Shown piece after piece: positions 1 through 7,645 of a DNA stretch of 13,289 nt (positions are counted from its first letter, which is position 1; each line of letters begins with the position of its first letter). The notes under the pieces are model-generated. The model saw only the letters and a program-made list of their open reading frames with translations. It made no database searches and had not been told where the DNA came from. This stretch comes from UBA6136 sp041158345 (GTDB lineage: Bacteria > Pseudomonadota > Gammaproteobacteria > Methylococcales > Methylococcaceae): contig JBEBBO010000192.1 in the NCBI GenBank assembly GCA_041158345.1, positions 1 through 13,289 of the forward strand, written 5' to 3'. Position numbers and translations under genes: made by a program.

Positions 1-35
1 ATAGCCGATGCTAACCGCCCTAACAACAGCTCACC

Positions 36-87
36 GGATAGGAGAGTTCGCTATCCCTCTCCGCCCTGAAGGACGGGGTTTCTCGCG
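36..87 (+). mobile_element. Putative IS200/IS605-type element right end (two stem-loops), or a terminator
   Basis: Two stem-loops stand side by side. The first pairs GGATAG (36-41) with CTATCC (51-56) around a 9-nt loop. The second runs from C59 to G78 with a TGAA loop (67-70), one U-G wobble and one C-A mismatch, and is followed by TTTCTCGCG. The second hairpin and its tail closely match, from memory, the GC-rich stem plus TTTCTCGC tail common at the 3' ends of IS200/IS605 elements carrying tnpB. No transposase is visible, because its body would lie left of the window. Equally possible is a Rho-independent terminator of an upstream gene, although the T run is only three bases. The hairpin ends about 18 bp before the hrpA ATG, so any insertion edge is extremely close to that gene. 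Confidence 0.45.
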
Positions 88-96
88 AGATTCACG

Positions 97-3000
97 ATGA
101 CCCAGCAACTTAAAGGCCTTAGGAATCGTTTGGATGAGTGCTATCGCCGGGACCAGTTCCGGTTAAGGAAGGCCATTGAGCGGCTGGAGTCTGATTTAAA
201 GAGCGGCAAGGATATACAGAGTGAAAGCGCGGCAGTGGGCGCGCGGATAGAAGACTCAATTCATCGGGTAAAAGCCCGATCTTGCCGAGTTCCGAAGATC
301 ACCTACCCGGATCTCCCCGTTTCAGATAGGCGGCAGGAAATTCTGGAGGCGATCCTTGCCCATCAGGTCATCATAGTCTGTGGCGAGACCGGCTCTGGAA
401 AGACCACGCAGCTCCCAAAAATTTGTCTTGAGGCAGGCAGAGGGATCAAGGGTTTCATTGGTCACACGCAACCCCGTAGGATTGCCGCGCGAACTGTGGC
501 CACCCGCATTGCTGAAGAGTTAGGACAGGCGATCGGACAGGCGGTCGGCTACAAGGTGAGGTTCAGAGACAAAACGATCGCCGACGGATTCGTCAAATTG
601 ATGACTGATGGCATTCTCCTAGCGGAAATCCAGCATGATCGTTTTCTCGACGACTACGATACCCTGATTATTGACGAGGCTCACGAACGGAGCCTCAATA
701 TTGACTTTTTACTCGGCTATCTTCGTTGGGTTCTCCCCAAAAGACCTGACCTTAAGGTCATCATTACTTCGGCAACGATTGACCCCGAGCGTTTTTCTAA
801 ACATTTTGGCGATGCGCCCATTATTAACGTCTCGGGTAGAACTTACCCTGTTGAGATTCGCTACCGTCCGGTAGAAGTCGAGGAGGGGGACGAGACCGAC
901 AACTGCGAGCAGCAGGCCATTCTGGATGCGGTGGATGAGCTATGGCGGGATCAGTCCGGAGATATTCTGATCTTCATGAGTGGTGAGCGAGAAATTCGCG
1001 AAACTGCAGAGTCACTTCGTAAGCACCATCCGCCCACTTGCGAGATTCTGCCCCTTTTTTCAAGACTCTCAGAATCGGAGCAGGAAAAGGTTTTTCGTCC
1101 CTCGGGTCGCCGTAGGGTGGTGTTGGCAACCAATGTCGCAGAAACGTCCCTAACCGTTCCTGGAATTCGAGCAGTCATTGACACTGGCTATGCTCGCATT
1201 AGTCGCTACTCGCATCGCAGTAAGTTACAACGGCTTCCGATCGAGCGAATTTCTCAAGCCTCCGCAAACCAGCGCTCCGGACGCTGTGGACGTATTGGCC
1301 CTGGCATCGCCATACGACTTTATTCTGAGCTGGATTTTCTGAATCGGGATGAGTTTACCGATCCTGAAATTCTGAGGACCAACCTCGCCTCAGTCATCCT
1401 GCAAATGCACGCCCTGAGGCTTGGGGAATTGCAGCGGTTTCCTTTTGTGGAACCCCCCGACATTCGTTTAATTAAGGACGGTCTAAAAACACTCCAGGAA
1501 TTGAATGCACTGGATGAACGAGGGCAGTTAACCCCAATCGGTAAGCGGCTTTCTCGTCTTCCGATCGATCCAAGGCTTGGCAGAATGCTGCTTGCTGCAC
1601 AGGAAGAGGGGTGCCTGAGGGAAGTGGCCATCATGGTTTCTGCGCTGAGTGTTCCCGATCCAAGGGAACGCCCCCAAGATCGGACGCAGCAGGCGGATCA
1701 GAAACATGCAAGATTCAAGGATGAGCGATCAGACTTCATCTCGTTGCTGAAGCTTTGGGAGGACTTTGAAAGCCAAAAGGCACACCTGACGCGGGCCAAA
1801 ATTCGAGGGTATTGTCGCGATTCATTCCTCTCCTTTGTTCGTATGCGGGAATGGCATGAGACCCACAGCCAGATCATGGAGGTCATCAAGGGGGAATTTG
1901 ATTTCAAACTCAATATGGTGCCTGCCGAATTCCCTGAAATTCATCGCGCGTTATTGGCGGGGCTTCTTTCTAACGTTTGTTTGCGACAAGAGCAAAACGA
2001 GTACGTTGGCGCCAGGGGGGCAAGACTTCATATCCATCCGGGCTCATTTTTGTTCAAAGCAAAGCCCAAATGGATCATTTCGGCGGAGCAAGTTGAGACC
2101 AGCAAGGTGTATGCGAGAACCGTTGCGGCGGTTGAGCCTGAGTGGATCGAGAAGGTCGGTGCGCACTTGGTTAAACAGCAACACTACGATCCCCACTGGG
2201 AGCGTAAGTCGGCAAGGATCGCCGTTCATGAGAGAACTCAACTGTTTGGTCTTACGATTCAGGCTGGACGAAAGATTCCTTTTGAGCGAGTCAATCCGGT
2301 TGAGGCTCGTGAGCTTTTTATTCGCCATGCCTTGGTTCAGATGGACTATGACTCGCGTGCGCCCTTTATGGCACACAACATCAAGCTGCTCGAGGAAGCG
2401 GACTATTTGCAGCAAAAAGGGCGTCGCGTTGACCTGATGGTCGATGAGGCGTGGCTGTTTAAATTCTTCGATGAGAGAGTGCCGCCAGAAGTCGTTAATG
2501 GAGTGACCTTTGAGGTCTGGCGTAAATCCGTCGAAGCCCTCAAACCTGATTTCTTGAAGCTGACTCAGGACGACATTACCGTCAAGGTTGACGAGTCGGT
2601 TGACGATCTTAACTTTCCCGACCACTGTCTGGTGGGAGGGCTTCGATTACCGCTTCAATATCGATTTGAGCCCGGGCATTTGGACGATGGTGTTTCAGTC
2701 TTAATTCCCCTGCAACTGCTCAACACCCTTGAAGAGTCGCCGTTTCGTTGGCTGGTTCCAGGCATGCTCAGGGATAAGGTCATCGCCCTGTTAAAGTCAT
2801 TACCTAAAACGCTTCGCATTCATTTTGTGCCCGTTCCAGATTACGCCGATCGGATTCTGCCCATGCTCGACTTTGGCCAAGGAGACCTTCTGACCCAATT
2901 GTCCGTCGCCTTGAAGCGAACGGGTGGGATTTCGGTTCCGGCAGGATCCTTTCGTGAGGAACTGGTCCCTGACCACCTTAAGACCAATTATCTTGTTTTA

Positions 3001-3996
3001 GGTGAAGATCAGCGGGTGATGGATCGAGGCCGCAATCTTTCGGCCCTCAAGCAGAAACATTCCAAGGATGCCGGGCAAAGCTTCAAGCAGATTGCCAGCG
3101 AGGCCTACTTGATGACAGGGTGTCATGAGTGGAGTTTTGGCAATATTCCGGTCACTTTTGATGGAACGCATGAGGGTAGCCGGGTGTTTGGTTACCCTGC
3201 ATTGGTGGATGAGGGGCAGAGCGTTGGACTCAGGATTTTGGAGGCTCGCGAGGAGGCTCAGCTGGTGCATGAGGGGGGGTTAGCCCGCCTTTTGGCGCTA
3301 AATCTTGCCAAGGACCTCAAGTACATTCGAAAAAACCTTCGAGTCGATGCCCCGGCTGAACTGGCCTATGGACGACTCCCTGCGCATCCTTTGTTCTATT
3401 CGGATCTCGGAAAGGAAAGGGCGCTGAGAGATGATGTGGTGGCCCGTTTATTGGCCGCGGTTTATCTTGAGGATCAGCCCGAAATTCGTGATGCTGCGAC
3501 TTTTACGCAACGGATGGAGACGTATCGAAAGGAACTGATGTTACGCTCTGACGAGATGGGAGCTGTCGCCCAGAAAATCATGCAAGGCTATGCAGAAGTC
3601 CATCGCAGTCTGGACAACTTGGCGGACGGCAAGATCAAGGATGATCTGCGCTTCCAGTTGTCGCGGATGATTTATTTAGGATTCTGGATCAAAACACCTT
3701 GGGCGCAGATTCGTGAGTTTCCGAGGTATTTAACCGCGATTCAGCATCGGCTCCAGAAGGCAGTTCAGGACCCGGCCCGAGATGCCCGGCAGCGGTTGGA
3801 ACTTGAGCCTTTCCAAAAAGCGTTTTGGGCGATGATCGAGAAATATCATGGTCGACGCGTACCCGAACGGCACCCTTTCCGTTGGAAATTGGAGGAGTTT
3901 CGGGTTTCTCTTTTTGCGCAGCAGTTGAAAACGGCCTACCCGATTTCAGCGAAGCGCATGGAGGAGGCTCTCAAAAGCTTGGAGCCCCCGGTGTGA
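97..3996 (+). CDS. hrpA: ATP-dependent RNA helicase HrpA (DEAH box)
   Basis: Cytoplasmic DEAH-box RNA helicase of 1299 residues, essentially the length of E. coli HrpA. Family work links HrpA to mRNA processing and to rescue of stalled or collided ribosomes. Visible motifs in order are Walker A GETGSGKT (residues 96-103, Lys102), DEAH (193-196), SAT (225-227), motif V NVAETSLTVPGI (346-357) and motif VI QRSGRCGR (392-399). The winged-helix/HA2 and OB-fold regions follow, then a long C-terminal half typical of HrpA (DUF3418-type), which separates it from the shorter HrpB. The start fits the family N-terminus (MTxQ, then a basic region with RLD and RD). Its ribosome-binding signal is weak: GAGA at 87-90, 6 nt from the ATG, just after the hairpins at 36-87. 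The gene is intact, with no frameshift. It ends 23 bp from the convergent small gene, and no terminator is obvious between them. Confidence 0.97.
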   Translation: MTQQLKGLRNRLDECYRRDQFRLRKAIERLESDLKSGKDIQSESAAVGARIEDSIHRVKARSCRVPKITYPDLPVSDRRQEILEAILAHQVIIVCGETGSGKTTQLPKICLEAGRGIKGFIGHTQPRRIAARTVATRIAEELGQAIGQAVGYKVRFRDKTIADGFVKLMTDGILLAEIQHDRFLDDYDTLIIDEAHERSLNIDFLLGYLRWVLPKRPDLKVIITSATIDPERFSKHFGDAPIINVSGRTYPVEIRYRPVEVEEGDETDNCEQQAILDAVDELWRDQSGDILIFMSGEREIRETAESLRKHHPPTCEILPLFSRLSESEQEKVFRPSGRRRVVLATNVAETSLTVPGIRAVIDTGYARISRYSHRSKLQRLPIERISQASANQRSGRCGRIGPGIAIRLYSELDFLNRDEFTDPEILRTNLASVILQMHALRLGELQRFPFVEPPDIRLIKDGLKTLQELNALDERGQLTPIGKRLSRLPIDPRLGRMLLAAQEEGCLREVAIMVSALSVPDPRERPQDRTQQADQKHARFKDERSDFISLLKLWEDFESQKAHLTRAKIRGYCRDSFLSFVRMREWHETHSQIMEVIKGEFDFKLNMVPAEFPEIHRALLAGLLSNVCLRQEQNEYVGARGARLHIHPGSFLFKAKPKWIISAEQVETSKVYARTVAAVEPEWIEKVGAHLVKQQHYDPHWERKSARIAVHERTQLFGLTIQAGRKIPFERVNPVEARELFIRHALVQMDYDSRAPFMAHNIKLLEEADYLQQKGRRVDLMVDEAWLFKFFDERVPPEVVNGVTFEVWRKSVEALKPDFLKLTQDDITVKVDESVDDLNFPDHCLVGGLRLPLQYRFEPGHLDDGVSVLIPLQLLNTLEESPFRWLVPGMLRDKVIALLKSLPKTLRIHFVPVPDYADRILPMLDFGQGDLLTQLSVALKRTGGISVPAGSFREELVPDHLKTNYLVLGEDQRVMDRGRNLSALKQKHSKDAGQSFKQIASEAYLMTGCHEWSFGNIPVTFDGTHEGSRVFGYPALVDEGQSVGLRILEAREEAQLVHEGGLARLLALNLAKDLKYIRKNLRVDAPAELAYGRLPAHPLFYSDLGKERALRDDVVARLLAAVYLEDQPEIRDAATFTQRMETYRKELMLRSDEMGAVAQKIMQGYAEVHRSLDNLADGKIKDDLRFQLSRMIYLGFWIKTPWAQIREFPRYLTAIQHRLQKAVQDPARDARQRLELEPFQKAFWAMIEKYHGRRVPERHPFRWKLEEFRVSLFAQQLKTAYPISAKRMEEALKSLEPPV

Positions 3997-4019
3997 GTCG
4001 AGTCAGAACAAAAGAGGCT

Positions 4020-4391
4020 TTAGGGCAGCTCTAGGAGTTCGTTAATCAGCCCCATGTAGGGTGCCAGCTGGGGGATGCGGGGAATGGGCCAGCATTGGTG
4101 CGTGATATGCGCCATGAGGTTATTCAACCAGGGCTTGTTGGATTGGGCTGACCTTAAGACGAAGTAATACTGGTCACCGCGCTGCGTGACGCCAAAGTTA
4201 TCCAAATGGACGACGATGTCCTCAGGTTCACCCAGCAGTCGAACTGAGGCTCTAATTCTCCGGCTTTCTAGATCGAAATCAAAAGCGTTGAGTTTGGCGA
4301 TGCCTCGCAAGACAACATTGGCCACCAGCGTGATAAGAAAAGTGGGGGTCATTTTGATTGCGGTTTTAATCAAGCTGGCTTGAATACTCAT
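4020..4391 (-). CDS. Uncharacterised 123-residue protein with hydrophobic N-terminal helix
   Basis: I do not recognise this family with confidence. The protein has a basic start, then a hydrophobic stretch around residues 14-33 (TPTFLITLVANVVLRGIAKL) that could be an amphipathic or membrane-associating helix. Next comes a region resembling beta strands (residues about 37-82: FDFDLESRRIRASVRL, then DIVVHLDNFGV and YYFVLRSAQ). A C-terminal segment has a conserved-looking SNKPWLNNLM (84-93) and a proline-rich PIPRIPQLAP (102-111). There is no lipobox and no catalytic motif I can name. The ATG is preceded by GAGGA on the minus strand, 11 nt upstream, a rather long spacing. It ends in TAA, lies tail to tail with hrpA (23-bp gap) and diverges from purT. 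It is judged coding because it fills the gap exactly, has a plausible ribosome-binding site and a structured composition. Function is unknown. Confidence 0.72.
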   Translation of the reverse strand: MSIQASLIKTAIKMTPTFLITLVANVVLRGIAKLNAFDFDLESRRIRASVRLLGEPEDIVVHLDNFGVTQRGDQYYFVLRSAQSNKPWLNNLMAHITHQCWPIPRIPQLAPYMGLINELLELP

Positions 4392-4441
4392 CGTGTAATT
4401 GGTCCTCGGTAGGGATTGTTAGGCGATGACCTCCACTTTCC

Positions 4442-4457
4442 GGGATGGCAGGGATGG
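4442..4457 (+). repeat. Short direct repeat GGGATGG x2 in the divergent gap
   Basis: Two exact copies of GGGATGG (4442-4448 and 4451-4457) sit 9 bp start to start, in the 135-bp gap between the small minus-strand gene and purT. They lie about 36-51 bp upstream of the candidate purT -10 box, so they could be an activator or repressor site. A repeat this short may also be chance. Confidence 0.3.
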
Positions 4458-4492
4458 TCGGCAGAAGACCTATTTTAAACCGGCTGGCGCGT

Positions 4493-4498
4493 TAGAAT
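4493..4498 (+). promoter_or_regulatory. Candidate -10 box for purT
   Basis: TAGAAT at 4493-4498 matches the sigma70 -10 consensus in five of six positions and lies 28 bp before the purT ATG. No good -35 hexamer is found 16-18 bp upstream (the best position reads about CTATTT). I saw no PurR-box-like palindrome in the gap. This is a weak call based on position and one hexamer. Confidence 0.25.
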
Positions 4499-4526
4499 GT
4501 GACCAAAACCAGTTGGAAACACACCA

Positions 4527-5723
4527 ATGACAATAGGTACTCCAAATTCCCCGGCTGCTGTTCGTGTCATGCTTCTTGGAAGTGGTGAATTGGGCAAGGA
4601 GGTGGTGATCAGTCTTCAGCGCTATGGCGTTGAGGTTATTGCAGTTGATCGCTATGCAGACGCCCCGGCTCAGCAAGTGGCTCACCGTGCCCACGTCATC
4701 GATATGACGGATGGCCGGGAGTTAATGGAGCTGATTTCCAAAGAGAGACCCCATTTCATTGTTCCCGAGATTGAGGCTATCGCGACCTCGGTTCTGGCAG
4801 AGGTTGAAGCTTCTGGAGTTGCCGTCGTGATTCCGAATGCTAGAGCTGTTCAGTTGACCATGAACCGTGAGGGCATCCGTCGGCTTGCGGCTGAAACGCT
4901 CTCGTTGCCAACCTCAGACTATCGATTTGTCGATACCCTTGAGGATCTCCGGGATGCTGCAGTAGCGGTCGGCTTTCCCTGCTTTGTCAAACCGATCATG
5001 TCCTCTTCAGGGAAAGGGCAATCCATGCTTAAAGGGCCCTCTGATGTCGAGACGGCTTGGTCCTATGCCCAAGAGGGTGGCCGAGTGCAGGGGACCCGTG
5101 TGATTGTGGAGGGGAAGATTGACTTCGACTTTGAAATTACACTGATTACCGTAAGAAGTCTTGATGCTCAGGGTAAGCCTCAAATTGCCTATTGCGAGCC
5201 CGTAGGCCACCTTCAGCAACAGGGTGATTATGTCGAAAGTTGGCAGCCCCAGCCGATGACGGAAAAGGCTTGGCTAGAGGCAAGACGGATTGCTCGTGAA
5301 GTCGTGGACAATCTTGGCGGAGCAGGCGTTTTTGGCGTGGAGCTCTTCGTGAAAGGTGATCAGGTCTGGTTCAGTGAGGTCAGTCCAAGACCCCACGATA
5401 CCGGCATGGTTACCATGATTACGCAGCGGCAAAATGAGTTTGAACTGCATGCCCGGGCAATCCTCGGTCTTCCGGTTTCCACCGAATTAATGGTGCCTGG
5501 CGCTTCCGCAGTGATCTATGGGGGAGTCGATGCGGCCGCGGTTCGTTTTTCAGGCTTGGAATCGGTCCTTGCGGATCCGGATGTCGAAGTGCGTCTGTTT
5601 GGTAAGCCTGCGTCCTTCAAGCGCCGGCGCATGGGTGTTGTCTTAGCTCAAGGCAAGGATCCTGACATTGCGCGAAACGTTGCCCGAGTTGCGGCCGCTG
5701 GAATTCAGGTCAGTGCGGATTAA
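4527..5723 (+). CDS. purT: Formate-dependent phosphoribosylglycinamide formyltransferase PurT
   Basis: ATP-grasp enzyme of purine synthesis that makes formylglycinamide ribonucleotide from GAR, formate and ATP through formyl phosphate. It is the folate-independent alternative to PurN. It has 398 residues against about 392 in E. coli. The N-terminal PreATP-grasp fold carries LLGSGELGKEV (residues 16-26). The ATP-grasp core shows KPIMSSSGKGQSML (155-168), EGKIDFDFEITLITV (195-209) and GVFGVELFVKG (267-277). The metal and substrate region FSEVSPRPHDTGMVTM spans 282-297, and the C-terminal FGKPASFKRRRMGV (358-371) holds the basic phosphate-binding cluster. GGAAA at 4515-4519 is the likely ribosome-binding site, 7 nt before the ATG. 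Gene and active-site motifs look intact. The downstream transglycosylase gene begins 20 bp after the stop and may be cotranscribed. Confidence 0.97.
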   Translation: MTIGTPNSPAAVRVMLLGSGELGKEVVISLQRYGVEVIAVDRYADAPAQQVAHRAHVIDMTDGRELMELISKERPHFIVPEIEAIATSVLAEVEASGVAVVIPNARAVQLTMNREGIRRLAAETLSLPTSDYRFVDTLEDLRDAAVAVGFPCFVKPIMSSSGKGQSMLKGPSDVETAWSYAQEGGRVQGTRVIVEGKIDFDFEITLITVRSLDAQGKPQIAYCEPVGHLQQQGDYVESWQPQPMTEKAWLEARRIAREVVDNLGGAGVFGVELFVKGDQVWFSEVSPRPHDTGMVTMITQRQNEFELHARAILGLPVSTELMVPGASAVIYGGVDAAAVRFSGLESVLADPDVEVRLFGKPASFKRRRMGVVLAQGKDPDIARNVARVAAAGIQVSAD

Positions 5724-5743
5724 TCCGATAGCCTTGATCGCCC

Positions 5744-6478
5744 ATGCTGCGACTTGCCTTTAATCCCGCCTTGCTCCTGTTGGTGCTGAGCCTTGCGGCC
5801 GCAATACGGCCTTGCGTGGCCGATGTCTATCGGCGCGTAGGGCCGGATGGGCAAGTAGTCTTTACCGATAAACCGCAAGGTCATGGCTTTGCCTTGGTGA
5901 TCAAATCCCGTGATCGCAAGTCCCACGCGGTGCCGCATCCTAATGTCATGCCGCCAGAGTCTCTTCCCTCTGCCGTCAAGCCAGCTTCGATGGTTCACCG
6001 CTTAAACACGGGAGAGATTGTCTTGGGGAATGGACCCAAGATCTATTCCTTTCGGCCTTCAACTGTTCGATCCAATGTCGGGGCACTTGGGCTCCGAGCG
6101 GATGCTTTTTCTGCGATTATTGATCGTGCGGCCTATGTCCATGGGCTCGATCCCTGGCTTCTCCATGCCGTCATTCGGGCTGAGTCTGCCTATAACCCGC
6201 AGGCCCAATCGAGCAAGGGTGCCATCGGTCTCATGCAGTTAATGCCGGATACAGCCGCCCGCTATGGGGTGAGGGATCCTTGGAACCCGGAGGAAAACAT
6301 TGATGCCGGGGCTCGATATTTGCGGGATCTCATGGGCATGTTTGGTTCCGACGTTCGTCTTGCCGTGGCGGCCTATAACGCTGGGGAAGGCAACGTTCAA
6401 AAGTATGGGAATCAGATCCCGCCATTTGAGGAAACCCAGGGGTATGTGTCCAAGGTGCTGGATTTTTACCGCCGATAG
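5744..6478 (+). CDS. Secreted SLT-domain lytic transglycosylase with DUF4124-like N-terminus
   Basis: Periplasmic peptidoglycan-cleaving enzyme of 244 residues. Residues 1-26 form a signal peptide (hydrophobic stretch about 5-20, then IRPCVA), with likely cleavage before DVYRR. No lipobox is seen, so a soluble rather than lipid-anchored form is inferred. Residues 27-45 (DVYRRVGPDGQVVFTDKPQ) resemble the DUF4124 module often placed before SLT domains. After a linker, the SLT domain covers about 121-244: catalytic Glu147 in IRAESAYNPQA, then SSKGAIGLMQLMPDTA (156-171), NIDAGARYL (185-193), AVAAYNAGEGNV (207-218) and a final YVSKVLDFY. This matches family 1 lytic transglycosylases, which form 1,6-anhydro-muropeptides. 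No clear Shine-Dalgarno precedes the ATG, so translation may depend on coupling to purT 20 bp upstream. It ends 7 bp from the convergent maf stop. Confidence 0.92.
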   Translation: MLRLAFNPALLLLVLSLAAAIRPCVADVYRRVGPDGQVVFTDKPQGHGFALVIKSRDRKSHAVPHPNVMPPESLPSAVKPASMVHRLNTGEIVLGNGPKIYSFRPSTVRSNVGALGLRADAFSAIIDRAAYVHGLDPWLLHAVIRAESAYNPQAQSSKGAIGLMQLMPDTAARYGVRDPWNPEENIDAGARYLRDLMGMFGSDVRLAVAAYNAGEGNVQKYGNQIPPFEETQGYVSKVLDFYRR

Positions 6479-6485
6479 CTCGAGG

Positions 6486-7100
6486 CTAGGGGATGACAAG
6501 CCCCCATTCCGAGAGGATTTCGACTAAAGCAATCAAGGGGAGTCCGATGAGCGCATTGGGATCTCGGCCGTCAATCTGACGAAAAAGCGCAATTCCCAGC
6601 CCTTCAGACTTAAAGCTCCCTGCACAATCGAAGGGTTGTTCAGTCTCTAGATAGCGAACGATTTGTGACCGGCTCAACGCCCTGAAATGGACTCGGGTGG
6701 TTTCAAGTCGTGACCGGCTTTCTCCCGTGTCGGTCTGTGTCACGGTCAACGCGGTATGAAATTCGACACAACGGCCCGAACTCAATGTCAGCTGGTCAAT
6801 CGCTTGGTCCATGCTGCCCGGCTTGCCGAGTAATTGATGGTCAATGCTGGCGACCTGATCGGAGCCGATGACCAGGCTGTGTGGCAGGGTTGGATGGATC
6901 GCGCGTGATTTGGCAAGAGCCAGCCGTGAGGCGAGTGCCGTTGGTGATTCCCCGGGGAAGGGTGTCTCATCAATGCCTGGGTTTGCGGTCTCGAAGGGTA
7001 TCTTGAGTTTATTGAGTAGCTCGCTTCGGTATTTTGAGGTGGAAGCGAGAATGATCTGAGGGTATTTATTTGTTTCCATTACTGCATGGGTCTTTGACAT
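6486..7100 (-). CDS. maf: Maf-family nucleotide pyrophosphatase, YceF type (m7GTP pyrophosphatase)
   Basis: House-cleaning enzyme of the Maf/HAM1-like fold. The YceF subfamily hydrolyses m7GTP and related modified nucleotides, keeping them out of RNA. The protein has 204 residues as called. Diagnostic stretches are ILASTSKYRSELL (17-29, with the invariant Arg25), GSDQV (79-83, catalytic Asp81), LGKP (91-94), DCAGSFKSEGLGI (158-170) and GRDPNALIGLPLI (178-190). The CAGSFKSEG and GRDPN motifs point to YceF rather than dTTP/UTP-type Maf. The start is uncertain. Met8 (codon 7077-7079) brings the N-terminus closer to E. coli YceF, and neither ATG has a good ribosome-binding site. The ATG at 7100 overlaps the proposed -35 box of yceD. 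It is divergent from yceD, as in E. coli, and convergent with the transglycosylase gene. Confidence 0.93.
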   Translation of the reverse strand: MSKTHAVMETNKYPQIILASTSKYRSELLNKLKIPFETANPGIDETPFPGESPTALASRLALAKSRAIHPTLPHSLVIGSDQVASIDHQLLGKPGSMDQAIDQLTLSSGRCVEFHTALTVTQTDTGESRSRLETTRVHFRALSRSQIVRYLETEQPFDCAGSFKSEGLGIALFRQIDGRDPNALIGLPLIALVEILSEWGLVIP

Positions 7101-7123
7101 GGAGGCACTAGGACCGGTATCAT
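7094..7123 (+). promoter_or_regulatory. Sigma70-type promoter for the yceD-rpmF-plsX-fab operon
   Basis: TTGACA at 7094-7099 is a perfect -35 hexamer, and TATCAT at 7118-7123 is a five-of-six -10 hexamer, with an 18-bp spacer. Initiation would fall near 7130, only about 3 nt before the yceD ATG at 7133, predicting a leaderless or near-leaderless message. The -35 box overlaps the first possible maf start codon (7098-7100, minus strand), so maf may really start at 7079. On the opposite strand CATAAT (7135-7130) could be a -10 for maf, but no -35 supports it. Confidence 0.6.
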
Positions 7124-7132
7124 TCGCCGATT

Positions 7133-7642
7133 ATGCCTGAGCATTTGCCAGACGCCGTCGATCCTGTGGCCTTCGCTGAAAAGCGTGGTCATCTGGTCGG
7201 CCGATTGGCTGTCGGTGGTCTGGACCGCATCGTCCCTATGGTGAAGAACCCTGAGGGCTTTGTCGATCTCGATCTCCAGTTCGGAAAGCAGGGACGACTG
7301 CCCTTGATTGAAGGGCATGTTGCCGCGCAGTTGGTTCTCGAGTGCCAGTGTTGCCTTGGGCCTATGGAATGGAATATCGATTCCAAGGTTCGGCTAGGTA
7401 TCGTAGAGTCAGTTGACGCGGCTTTGTTGCTACCGGAAGACACCGAAGCCCTGATCGTCGAGCCGGATGTTGAAGTCCTGCTAGCCGATATCGTCCAGGA
7501 TGAGTTGTTGTTGGCCATTCCAGCCATTCCGCAACACGACGACTGCCATCTGCCCGGGGAGACGCCAGCCCCTGCAGAGGCAAGAAGAAACCCTTTTGCA
7601 TCTCTGGCAGATCTCAAGCTCAAATCAACTTCCGAGGAGTAA
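7133..7642 (+). CDS. yceD: 23S rRNA accumulation protein YceD (DUF177)
   Basis: DUF177/YceD family. In bacteria and plants members are required for normal 23S rRNA accumulation, and the gene almost always sits directly before rpmF. The protein has 169 residues, close to the E. coli length. Visible hallmarks are DPVAFAEKR near the N-terminus (10-18), the cysteine centre LECQCCLGPM (69-78), with Cys71 and Cys74 in a CxxC arrangement and an extra Cys73, the acidic DIVQDELLLAIPAIPQHDDC (119-138) and the C-terminal NPFASLADLK (153-162). No Shine-Dalgarno is visible before the ATG, and the proposed promoter would start transcription about 3 nt upstream. The 3' end supplies the GAGGAG that serves rpmF. 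Biochemical detail for the family is limited. Confidence 0.92.
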   Translation: MPEHLPDAVDPVAFAEKRGHLVGRLAVGGLDRIVPMVKNPEGFVDLDLQFGKQGRLPLIEGHVAAQLVLECQCCLGPMEWNIDSKVRLGIVESVDAALLLPEDTEALIVEPDVEVLLADIVQDELLLAIPAIPQHDDCHLPGETPAPAEARRNPFASLADLKLKSTSEE

Positions 7643-7645
7643 ACC

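Noticed and set aside
1..69. Open frame from the window edge to a TGA at 67-69, possibly the tail of an upstream tnpB
   Set aside because: The 22 codons show no recognisable transposase sequence and the stop falls inside a hairpin, so it is probably chance readthrough.
2044..2625. 193-codon minus-strand open frame inside hrpA
   Set aside because: It lies fully within the conserved helicase coding frame and shows no recognisable domain. It is an antisense shadow.
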